A DNA stretch of 25,546 bases from JAFGED01 sp964551295. GTDB taxonomy: Bacteria > Chloroflexota > Anaerolineae > B4-G1. Shown here one piece after another: positions 7,644 to 14,867 of this stretch. The stretch lies in the NCBI GenBank assembly GCA_964551295.1, contig CAZKDJ010000042.1, positions 1 to 25,546 of the forward strand, written 5' to 3'. The stretch's first letter is position 1; each line of letters starts with the position of its first letter. Below the pieces are notes generated by a model. The model did no database searches and had not been told where the DNA came from. It was given only the letters and a program-made list of their open reading frames with translations. The position numbers and the translations under genes were made by a program.

Positions 7644-8648
7644 TTAATCAGCCTGCGCCGCTTTAATGCGCGGGTCAATGACGCCGTAAAGGATTTCGAT
7701 GATAAAGTTCGCACTCAGAACCATCAATGTGACGATCAATGTAGATGCCGAGATCAGCGGATAATCCTGTCCCATGACGCCGTTCAAAAGCGTATAACCA
7801 AGCCCTGGATAACTAAAAACGATCTCCGCCACCAGCGCGCCGCCGACCATGGTACCGATCGACAACGCCAGACCGGTTATCTGCGGAAGCATGGCATTTC
7901 TAAACACATAGCGGATGATCTTCCGGTCTTTGATTCCCATGAAACGGGCGTACTTCACATAATCTGCATTCAGTTCATAGATGGCCATGGAGCGCATACC
8001 AATGGCCTGACCCCCGATCGCGATCAACACGATTGACCAGAATGGCAGTTGATAATGGACGATCACGGACCACATAAATTCCCAGCTAAAGTTAGGAATC
8101 AGGTCATACCCATATCCGCCCGATGTTGGGAACCATTCTAATCCGACTCCAAAAATGACCAGCAAAATGACTGCCATGCCAAACGCCGGGAAATTGCTCA
8201 CAAAAATACTGACGGGCATGAGGACTTTATCAAACCCTCCCTTGAGATAAGCTGCCAACGCGCCCAGTGTGTTCCCGATCAGCCAGCCAACGATGATCGC
8301 CGGGAACTGCAGGCATATTGTCCACCCGATGGCGGATTTGAGAACATCTGACACCGTTCTGGGATACATGCTGATCGAGTAACCAAAATCGCCCCGTATC
8401 ACATTTCTCATATAGATGAAAAACTGTTCAACTACGGGTTTGTTGGTGCCAAACAGTTCTATGTATTGCTCATAAACTGCTTGGACCCCGGTCGCATCGC
8501 TCATGCCTTGGGCCATCCTTGCCACGATGGCTGCCACAGGGTCTCCTGGCATCAAGCGAGGCAAGGTGAAATTCAGTATGAAGGCGCAGACAAAAGTGAC
8601 CAGAAACCACCCCAGCTTGTTAAGGAAATACTTTCGGTATCCTTTCAA
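7644..8648 (-). CDS. ABC transporter permease, DppB/OppB type
   Basis: The second pore-forming inner-membrane subunit, 334 residues. The N-terminal helix is followed by the family motif FTLPRLMPGDPVAAI, an external loop of about 60 residues, and the BPD_transp_1 core with about five more helices. The cytoplasmic coupling segment reads YVKYARFMGIKDRKIIRYVF and the C-terminus IDPRIKAAQAD, both typical of DppB. The start codon is TTG at 8648, supported by GGAGAT at suitable spacing. A 240-bp gap with two hairpins separates it from the solute-binding protein gene, which suggests lower expression than the binding protein. Confidence 0.9.
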   Translation of the reverse strand: MKGYRKYFLNKLGWFLVTFVCAFILNFTLPRLMPGDPVAAIVARMAQGMSDATGVQAVYEQYIELFGTNKPVVEQFFIYMRNVIRGDFGYSISMYPRTVSDVLKSAIGWTICLQFPAIIVGWLIGNTLGALAAYLKGGFDKVLMPVSIFVSNFPAFGMAVILLVIFGVGLEWFPTSGGYGYDLIPNFSWEFMWSVIVHYQLPFWSIVLIAIGGQAIGMRSMAIYELNADYVKYARFMGIKDRKIIRYVFRNAMLPQITGLALSIGTMVGGALVAEIVFSYPGLGYTLLNGVMGQDYPLISASTLIVTLMVLSANFIIEILYGVIDPRIKAAQAD

Positions 8649-8708
8649 CGCAACATCTCCTTAGATCCACTGTTACTACTCGGCCTCTTGAGCAAAAGTG
8701 AGGGGCTT

Positions 8709-8762
8709 GGGGTGTGGTGGGCAGCGCGCGCTTTTCAGGCGCGAAGCCGCCCACCACACCCC
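8709..8762 (-). promoter_or_regulatory. large stem-loop between binding-protein and permease genes
   Basis: A perfect 14-bp stem, GGGGTGTGGTGGGC (8709-8722) with GCCCACCACACCCC (8749-8762), encloses a loop that itself contains CGCGC / GCGCG. No strong U-tract follows on the minus strand. In the transcript it would be a very stable hairpin just before the permease genes. It could protect the binding-protein mRNA from 3' decay or limit read-through; both are inferences. Confidence 0.5.
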
Positions 8763-8833
8763 AGAATTTTTCCTCTCTTCATATTCAAGAGCATTGTCAG
8801 GCGTATGCCTGAGTAGTAACGATCCACTTTAAT

Positions 8834-8872
8834 AAACAGCCATGTCCCGTGGTTGGCGGAACATGGCTGTTT
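8834..8872 (-). terminator. terminator-like hairpin after the solute-binding protein gene
   Basis: A 12-bp stem, AAACAGCCATGT (8834-8845) with ACATGGCTGTTT (8861-8872), has a 15-nt loop. It lies 17 bp past the stop of the solute-binding protein gene, and on the minus strand it ends in UUUAUU. It probably stops most transcripts after the binding-protein gene while allowing some read-through into the permease genes. Confidence 0.65.
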
Positions 8873-8888
8873 TTCATTGAACGATTTT

Positions 8889-10787
8889 CTACGGGCTAAC
8901 CAGCGTCAGGTTGTAGAGACAGGCGATACTCCAGCCGTCCGTCAGGTCAAGCGGCGGGACCGGCAGGTCGGTGCCATCATCCTGATGCGGGAAGTTCGTC
9001 CAAACTGTCTCGTTCACCGCATGGAACGATTGGGGGCGGTACATGAGCGTGAAGGAGGGAATATCGGCCAGGTAGATCCTGACCAATTCCGTGTACATTT
9101 CCTTCAGTTTCCCGGGGTCGGTTTCAGTGGGGATCGCCCGGATCAAGGCATCGGCCTCAGGGTTGCTATACTGACCCCAGTTGCCGTTCCAGTTGCTCGC
9201 CATACCAACGAATTCAGAGCTCATCAGATGGCGGATACGTCCCCAAGGCTGGGTGGGGCCAGCACCGTCACTCCACATCATAAAGATGTCATAGCCCTCG
9301 GGGAGAGGTGCATCCGATTTGGTGACGACGGTCTGATACACGGACCATTCAGGGTAGTTGGTCGTGATCTCAATACCGATCTCTTTTCCGGCGGCAGCAA
9401 CCACTTCAATCGCAGCCTGCCAGTCGGACCAGCCATTGGGGCAGGTGGCTACATAGCTAAGCTTTTGACCGTCGTATTCACGCCAGCCATCGCCATCGGT
9501 ATCGACGATACCGGCGTCATCCAGGAGGGCCTTGGCGCCCTCGATATCGTTGCCAGCCCACTGCAGGTCTGCGACGGCATCGTGATCGTACAGGGCTTGC
9601 TCACCGGGGGTCGGGTTCATGAGTGAGCGCGGAACCTGCTCGAAGGTGGCCGATTGGTTGGTCATGGCGTTGGCAATGATGGTAGGATAGTCAACCGCAA
9701 TGGCGATGGCCTTGCGCACCGCTACCTGGTCTAAACCATAGGAATTCGGGTTGTAGAAGGCAGTGGGGAGGCTGGCGCCAATGCCATAGGGAGCCTCAGG
9801 CAGGTAGGTGGAGATGGGCAGCCCATAGTCTTCCCACAAAAGCTGAATATTGGAGTTGAACTGCTGGCTGACATCCACCTCACCTTTTGCCAAAGCAACA
9901 GAACCGGCGGCGTTATCCTTAAAGATCGTATGCGCCAGGTACTTTGGAGCTGGCAGCTTGCCCCACATGGAGGCATCCTGGCCCCAGTAGTTGTCATCCC
10001 GAACGAGGACAACCTTCGTATCGTCGGCGAAGAACTTGTGATAGGGACCGGAGTAAACCACGTCCTCCGCGATATCCGCCGAGAACTCGGTGGCATCGCC
10101 ACCAACGCGCTCTTCCAGTGTTTGGGTCCAGGCTTTCTGGATGACATAGTTGCTGCTCACGTACGCAGAGACGAGCAGAGGATTGATCGCGTTGCCCTCA
10201 TCGTCCAGTTTGGCTTTGATTACAACCGTCTTGTCATCAACGGCTTGGATGTCTTCAATGTAATCTACGTTGCCAGCGCCGGTAGGGGTGTTGTACTTGA
10301 CGTGGGTGGCCCAGGTATAAGCGACATCCTCCGCGGTCACCGGAGTGCCATCGCTCCAATGTGCAGCATCTTTGATCTTGAAGGTGAGTTCCGTTCGAGC
10401 ATCGTTCCACGAATAATCACCATCTGCCAGCAAAGGATAGACATTGCCATCGAGCATGTTGTACAGGTACGGGGTTTCGAACATGGTGACACGGGCGCTG
10501 TCCTGCTGGACGATAGCCATCGCGTTATTGTTGCTGGAGGAGTACGGATTCCAACCAACGACCGGGCCCCACTGCTGACCATTGAAGTACAGGGTTTCGT
10601 TGCGGGGCAGAGCTGTGGGGTCTTCCTCAACGGTCGGCACGACCTCAACGGTCCGCTCGACGATTTTCTCGACCTCGATAGTCTCCCTGATAACCTCCTG
10701 CTGAGGAGTGCCGGGGGCACAACAAGCAGATAGCGAAAGCCCGAGAACCATCAGAATGCTAAATAGGGTAACACTGTAGCGTTTCAT
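8889..10787 (-). CDS. lipoprotein solute-binding protein, family 5 (peptide/oligosaccharide type)
   Basis: The extracytoplasmic receptor of the Dpp-type importer, 632 residues. The signal peptide ends in a lipobox LSAC with Cys22 as lipidated residue. A tether EVEKIVERTVEVVPT follows, of a kind I associate with Chloroflexota binding proteins. The SBP_bac_5 fold shows WNPYSSSNNN, the WSDGTPVTAEDVAYTW motif and DVVYSGPYHKF. DTDGDGWRE resembles a calcium-binding loop, as seen in cellobiose-binding relatives. The open frame extends to 10838, but ATG 10787 is preceded by AAGGAGAT and gives a proper signal peptide. The adjacent GH3/GH1 genes and MalT-like regulator favour a beta-oligosaccharide ligand; the family also binds peptides, so this is inference. 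Confidence 0.9.
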   Translation of the reverse strand: MKRYSVTLFSILMVLGLSLSACCAPGTPQQEVIRETIEVEKIVERTVEVVPTVEEDPTALPRNETLYFNGQQWGPVVGWNPYSSSNNNAMAIVQQDSARVTMFETPYLYNMLDGNVYPLLADGDYSWNDARTELTFKIKDAAHWSDGTPVTAEDVAYTWATHVKYNTPTGAGNVDYIEDIQAVDDKTVVIKAKLDDEGNAINPLLVSAYVSSNYVIQKAWTQTLEERVGGDATEFSADIAEDVVYSGPYHKFFADDTKVVLVRDDNYWGQDASMWGKLPAPKYLAHTIFKDNAAGSVALAKGEVDVSQQFNSNIQLLWEDYGLPISTYLPEAPYGIGASLPTAFYNPNSYGLDQVAVRKAIAIAVDYPTIIANAMTNQSATFEQVPRSLMNPTPGEQALYDHDAVADLQWAGNDIEGAKALLDDAGIVDTDGDGWREYDGQKLSYVATCPNGWSDWQAAIEVVAAAGKEIGIEITTNYPEWSVYQTVVTKSDAPLPEGYDIFMMWSDGAGPTQPWGRIRHLMSSEFVGMASNWNGNWGQYSNPEADALIRAIPTETDPGKLKEMYTELVRIYLADIPSFTLMYRPQSFHAVNETVWTNFPHQDDGTDLPVPPLDLTDGWSIACLYNLTLVSP

Positions 10788-10981
10788 ATTCTGAACATCT
10801 CCTTCCTTTTGATTAGTGAACGGAATTTCACTACGCAAGGGTTTGACATAAAGAACATCGCAGGACTGATTCGATAGACACCTCCTTTTGAGTTACCGAT
10901 CGCCTATGCTAATGCTTCTAGTATGATTCTGCATTCGGCAATCATAGCGACCGATGTATCATCTCAATATCTTGGGGGAAT

Positions 10982-11008
10982 GTAGGTCGGATTGGCAATC
11001 CGACTTAC
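10982..11008. repeat. REP-like hairpin related to the one at 73-136
   Basis: An 8-bp perfect stem, GTCGGATT / AATCCGAC, around loop GGC is extended by GTAG / TTAC with a wobble pair, giving 12 pairs in all. The TGTAGGTCGGAT start is shared with the second hairpin of the repeat at 73-136, so both probably belong to one dispersed intergenic family. Confidence 0.55.
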
Positions 11009-11365
11009 TCTTGCCCCTACTTTTTGAGAAGATACCGACCGATCTTGGAAGTCAGTTTCCGTTGCTCTATGTCTTGATCGATGCTTCCGCGGACGTTACA
11101 GGCATGTTCCCTTATGACTGACTGGTGGATGAGATGCTGTGTCACTATTGATACAAGCATGCTGAAGGGCCGAGGATGATCAGAATCCAAGATGTGCTCT
11201 TTACATCACATTTCGGTTGATCGCGGTTTTGGGTGGTACCATTTCTTCCTTAATTACCACGATAGCATAGGATTCGTGTGCCGTCTATCGTTAGTTCGGA
11301 GGATTTCGACGTTGAATTGAGGTGGCTATACCGTCTAGCGTGCTGGTCGGGAGGATTGAAGATGA

Positions 11366-11415
11366 TTGCAAAGTTGCCCAACAGGTAGTATAATCCTGGT
11401 TGTTGGGCAACTTTG
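11366..11415 (+). promoter_or_regulatory. regulator promoter bracketed by a 15-bp perfect inverted repeat
   Basis: A -35 TTGCAA (11366-11371), 17-bp spacer and consensus -10 TATAAT (11389-11394) form a near-ideal sigma-70 promoter, with a predicted start near 11401. CAAAGTTGCCCAACA (11369-11383) and its exact complement (11401-11415) flank the -10. The left arm overlaps the spacer and the right arm begins at about +1. This geometry fits an operator, or alternatively a 5'-end hairpin. Confidence 0.7.
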
Positions 11416-11434
11416 TCCTTGGGCAGGAGGCCAA

Positions 11435-14400
11435 ATGCAAAAGCCCGCCAAACCACTGGTAAAAAACGGCCTATTGATGATCGACGGCACAGATTCAGGT
11501 ACTACTAGTGCTGTTCAGGTTGGGTCGCCGCGCTGGCACAACTGGCTCGTCGATGCAGACAACCGAGGGTTTATTTTCAAAGGAGACGCAGGACATTTTA
11601 CTGCACGGCGCGAAGTGCGGCGAGGCAATCTGTACTGGTATGCTTACCGTCGACGCGGCGGGAAACTCCGCAAGACGTATCTGGGTAAACCGGAGGAGAT
11701 GACCCAAGAACACCTCGACCGGGCAAGCGCGCGTTTGGCTGGGCAAACAACGCTGGCGCGGTTATTGGGAGACCCTGATACCGGTAACATAGCTGCTGCG
11801 TTGGAAAATCAAGCTGTCCCGGCAGTACCTCAGGAAGAGACGTTTGCGTCTTTCTTATCGCTGACCAAAGTCACGCCTCCAGGGTTGCCACAAAAGCTCG
11901 TCGCGCGTCCCCGTCTCACTAAGCGGATCGACATGACTTTGATCTGTGCGCCCAGTGGGTTCGGCAAGAGCACGTTGTTGAATGAGTGGCAGCAAACTTG
12001 CGGAATGCCCGTGGCGTGGGTATCGCTAGATGCAGGTGACAACGTTCCACTGCGGTTTTGGCTCGCGGTCGTGACGGCTTTGCAGACGGTGAAACCTAAC
12101 CGGGGGCAAGAATTACTGGCAGGTCTCAGCGGGTCTTCATCTTTTGATATCTCCGAAACTGTCGCGAATTTCACCAGTGAGATCATCTGTGCGACGAACA
12201 GGCCAGGCTCTACCGGCGGCGTCGGATTGGTCTTGGATGACTATCACCTTATCCAGAGCCCAGAGATTCACTCCTCTATCCAAACCTTGCTGGAACATTG
12301 TCCGCCAAATCTGCAAATTATCATTTCCAGCCATGTCAAGCCGCCGCTTGCCTTGGGGCGTTTGCGGGCAAACGGTGTATTGACCGAGTTGGAGGCGGAT
12401 GATTTGCGCTTTACGCTGGAGGAGGGAATCGACTTTCTAGTGCGGCACACCCTGGAGCGACCCTTGGCCTACGATGACATGCAGACGCTAGTCAAACGTA
12501 CCGAAGGGTGGGTCGCGGGCCTCACTCTTGCAACATTGGCTCTGAGCAAACAGGATAATCATGGTCTATCGATAGCGTCTTTTACCGGTGCTCACGCCTA
12601 TCTGCGCGAATACTTTATGGAGAGTGTGTTGTCTCGTCAGCCACCCTCTGTGCAAACGTTTCTGCTCAAAACGTCGATTTTGAAGCATCTGACCGGGGAC
12701 CTGTGCGATGCTGTCACCGGGCAAACCGGTGGGGAGGAACTGTTATCCCAATTGTGGCACAAGAACCTTTTTGTCGAGCGAATGGGGGAACAGAATCGGT
12801 ATCGGTATCACGATTTGTTTGCCGAGATGCTCTACAGCCAATTGCAGATGCAATTCCAGGCTGAAATTCCCCGCTTGCATCGCCGGGCGGCGGAATGGTA
12901 TTGTTCGCAGAACGCGCCAGCAGATGCCGTGTATCATCTGTTGGTCATCGAAGCGTGGGAGGAGGCCGCATCCTTGATCGAGAACATAGCGCTGCGTGAG
13001 CTGGAGCAATTCGGCGAGGACTCGCGCTTGCTACGTTGGCTGCGACAATTGCCAGAAGCGGTGGTGCAACAACACAAGACCCTCCTAAGTGTGTACGTGC
13101 GCTTGGCAAGGGTGGCCTTGCCGCAGATCGAAGTGGAGCAATTCCTGGCACGAGCGGAAGCGAGTATCAAGAGCAAGCCGACGCCGGAGCAGACGGGTGA
13201 CGAGCAAGATGTACTTGCCGAGATTCAGCGAATTCGTCACGTTTGGTCGACGGGTGAGACGGTGATGCAGCCTCGCTTTGCTGCTGGCGAGCACGAAGAC
13301 GTATGGCAAATGCTGAATGGCGTCATGCAGTATTTGCAGTTTTTCGAGCGGGAATTGGATCGAGCTGAAGCCCTTGCGCGGGAGGTGTATGAAACCGCGC
13401 GAGCCCGGCGCCACCTTTTTGCCATGCTGATGGCAGGCGGAGAATGCGCCAGTATTGCGGCATGGCGAGGGTGCCTCCGGCGCGGTGAAGAAACAGCGCA
13501 TCAAGTGTTGCAGCAGGCACTTGATCAGCGTGGCAAATTGCCGGAAACGGCCAGTATCGCGCTGGTCGCACTGGCTCATGTGTGCTATGAGCGCAATCAG
13601 CTGACGCAGGCGCATCAACTCCTATTGCGCGCCTCCGAGGTTGATCCGAATCCGGCGAGCACGAACATGCCGGTCGCTATCGCGGTTCGACGTGCGCTGA
13701 TTCAATCAGCACAAGGCGATCACGATGCGGCTCAAGCCACGGTTCAATCCGCGCGGGAATTGAATGCCAAGCGGCCCTCGGGCCTGTGGTCCGATCAGGC
13801 GTTGGGTATACATCAGTCGTTGATTCGCTTGCGACAAGGCGACCTTGCTGGCGCGGAACGATTGCTGAACGAAGCTGCATACTCTAGCACGTATCCGTTA
13901 TCCGACCTTGTTCGGGCAGAGATACTACTGGAGCAAGAACGGGGCGCGGCCGCTGAACGTTTTCTCAATCGCTTCATTGTTCAATGCCCACACGGATTCC
14001 GCGGCGGGTCGATCCTGTCTGCGCGCGTGATGCTGGCTGTGGCGCTGTTCCAGCAGCACAAGGTGCGGCAGGCTCGACAAGTGATGACAGATGCCGTCCG
14101 GCAAGCGAGTCCCGAGACGTTCATTCGTCCTTTTTGGGATCATGGCCTTCGCAGTCTGCCTGTGCTTGTGCTCGTGCTGCGCACCAAGAACCTTGCCGCC
14201 GAGGCTCGGGTCTTTGTGAAGGAAATCCTGCGGATGATAGGGCACGCCAGCGGGGAACAGACACGCATTCCGGAGGACGAGTTGACGGCGCTCTCCATCG
14301 CTGCGTCTATCAGCGCGCGTGAGCGAGAGGTGCTGCAGTCGTTGAACGCCGGTTTATCCAATCGAGAGATTGCTGCTGCGTTATCCATTGCCGAGTGCAC

Positions 14401-14494
14401 AGTGAAGACGCATTTGACAAACATCTATCGCAAGCTTGGTGTAAACAACCGGATGCGAGCCGTCGCGCAAGCAAAGGCATTGATGTTGGTGTAG
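11435..14494 (+). CDS. MalT-like LuxR-family ATP-dependent transcriptional regulator
   Basis: A large STAND-type activator of 1019 residues, probably controlling the divergent sugar-uptake operon. The N-terminal ~115 residues form a small basic domain with HFTARREVRRGNLYWYAYRR and KTYLGKPEEMT, which recurs in Chloroflexota MalT-like proteins and has no function I can assign. Next comes the NTPase module with Walker A CAPSGFGKST (from residue 170) and Walker B-like GLVLDDYHLI, followed by winged-helix and TPR-like helical repeats to about residue 930. The C-terminal LuxR helix-turn-helix (about 958-1017) has SAREREVLQSLNAGLSNREI and TVKTHLTNIYRKL. In MalT, sugar and ATP binding trigger assembly on MalT boxes. 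A TTG at 11366 extends the frame but falls in the -35 element; ATG 11435 has GGAGG upstream and is the likely start. Confidence 0.92.
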   Translation: MQKPAKPLVKNGLLMIDGTDSGTTSAVQVGSPRWHNWLVDADNRGFIFKGDAGHFTARREVRRGNLYWYAYRRRGGKLRKTYLGKPEEMTQEHLDRASARLAGQTTLARLLGDPDTGNIAAALENQAVPAVPQEETFASFLSLTKVTPPGLPQKLVARPRLTKRIDMTLICAPSGFGKSTLLNEWQQTCGMPVAWVSLDAGDNVPLRFWLAVVTALQTVKPNRGQELLAGLSGSSSFDISETVANFTSEIICATNRPGSTGGVGLVLDDYHLIQSPEIHSSIQTLLEHCPPNLQIIISSHVKPPLALGRLRANGVLTELEADDLRFTLEEGIDFLVRHTLERPLAYDDMQTLVKRTEGWVAGLTLATLALSKQDNHGLSIASFTGAHAYLREYFMESVLSRQPPSVQTFLLKTSILKHLTGDLCDAVTGQTGGEELLSQLWHKNLFVERMGEQNRYRYHDLFAEMLYSQLQMQFQAEIPRLHRRAAEWYCSQNAPADAVYHLLVIEAWEEAASLIENIALRELEQFGEDSRLLRWLRQLPEAVVQQHKTLLSVYVRLARVALPQIEVEQFLARAEASIKSKPTPEQTGDEQDVLAEIQRIRHVWSTGETVMQPRFAAGEHEDVWQMLNGVMQYLQFFERELDRAEALAREVYETARARRHLFAMLMAGGECASIAAWRGCLRRGEETAHQVLQQALDQRGKLPETASIALVALAHVCYERNQLTQAHQLLLRASEVDPNPASTNMPVAIAVRRALIQSAQGDHDAAQATVQSARELNAKRPSGLWSDQALGIHQSLIRLRQGDLAGAERLLNEAAYSSTYPLSDLVRAEILLEQERGAAAERFLNRFIVQCPHGFRGGSILSARVMLAVALFQQHKVRQARQVMTDAVRQASPETFIRPFWDHGLRSLPVLVLVLRTKNLAAEARVFVKEILRMIGHASGEQTRIPEDELTALSIAASISAREREVLQSLNAGLSNREIAAALSIAECTVKTHLTNIYRKLGVNNRMRAVAQAKALMLV

Positions 14495-14593
14495 GTTGCT
14501 TGAGACAAGGCAGGGACATAAGCAGTGGATTAGGACTCAAATCAGTGATCTTTGGGTTACGAGCTTGAATCTGAAAATCACCCCCTGAGACGC

Positions 14594-14621
14594 AAAAAAG
14601 GCACCCGCGCGGGCGCCTTTT
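14594..14621 (-). terminator. hairpin downstream of a tRNA 3'-end remnant
   Basis: The stem AAAAGGCACCCG (14596-14607) / CGGGCGCCTTTT (14610-14621) is fully paired on the minus strand when one G-U is allowed, and there it ends in a run of six U. It lies four bases from the remnant acceptor strand at 14626. It may also end plus-strand transcripts from the regulator gene, since a T-run of four follows on that strand. Confidence 0.65.
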
Positions 14622-14624
14622 GAG

Positions 14625-14645
14625 TAGCGGGGCCAGGATTCGAAT
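14625..14645 (-). pseudogene. 3' end of a tRNA, minus strand
   Basis: On the minus strand the T-loop (TTCGAAT), the 3' T-stem CCTGG, the acceptor strand CCCCGCT and discriminator A are intact, followed by a terminator. The 5' T-stem and everything before it are absent. It shares the acceptor strand and layout with the remnant at 390-432 and has the same orientation, but its T-stem differs, so it comes from a different tRNA. Confidence 0.5.
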
Positions 14646-14744
14646 GCTCATTCCCCTAGTGTGCAGTTTTTCGGAGAGCCCGGATTGGAGTTGTCATTAG
14701 ATACGGCGCGTCTTCTACCGCGCCAAGTTGTATGGGCAAAGCAT

Positions 14745-14796
14745 GAGCTTGACAAGCTCTGCAAACCATGACACTATGTATCATATTACGATACAT
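14745..14796 (+). promoter_or_regulatory. candidate promoter/operator of the fumarase operon
   Basis: TTGACA (14749-14754) lies within the short palindrome GAGCTT-GAC-AAGCTC. About twenty bases on is a 21-bp palindrome, ATGTATC-N7-GATACAT (14776-14796), overlapping where a -10 would fall. No good TATAAT is seen at ideal spacing. The palindrome is of a size typical for a dimeric GntR- or TetR-type repressor; which one cannot be said. Confidence 0.4.
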
Positions 14797-14867
14797 CATA
14801 TCGCTTGATGACACACATCACTTTCATCTCCTGACAGTACGCGACAGGGATAACGAGGAGGATTGAC

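Larger units (their letters stand above)
10788..11434. promoter_or_regulatory. divergent control region between transporter operon and regulator
   Basis: No gene is seen in these 647 bases, which separate two divergent transcription units. They hold a REP-like hairpin (10982-11008), four MalT-box-like hexamers on the plus strand (GGATGA at 11127 and 11174, GGAGGA at 11298 and 11350), an imperfect direct repeat starting CCGTCTA (11281 and 11331), and a strong plus-strand promoter (11366-11394). I find no clear minus-strand promoter for the transporter operon. A ribosome-binding-like AAAGGAGGTG lies near 10880 on the minus strand without a well-placed start codon. Confidence 0.5.

Noticed and set aside
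11366..11434. Upstream TTG start extending the MalT-like protein by 23 residues
   Set aside because: The TTG forms the -35 element of a near-consensus promoter, and the predicted transcript starts downstream of it.
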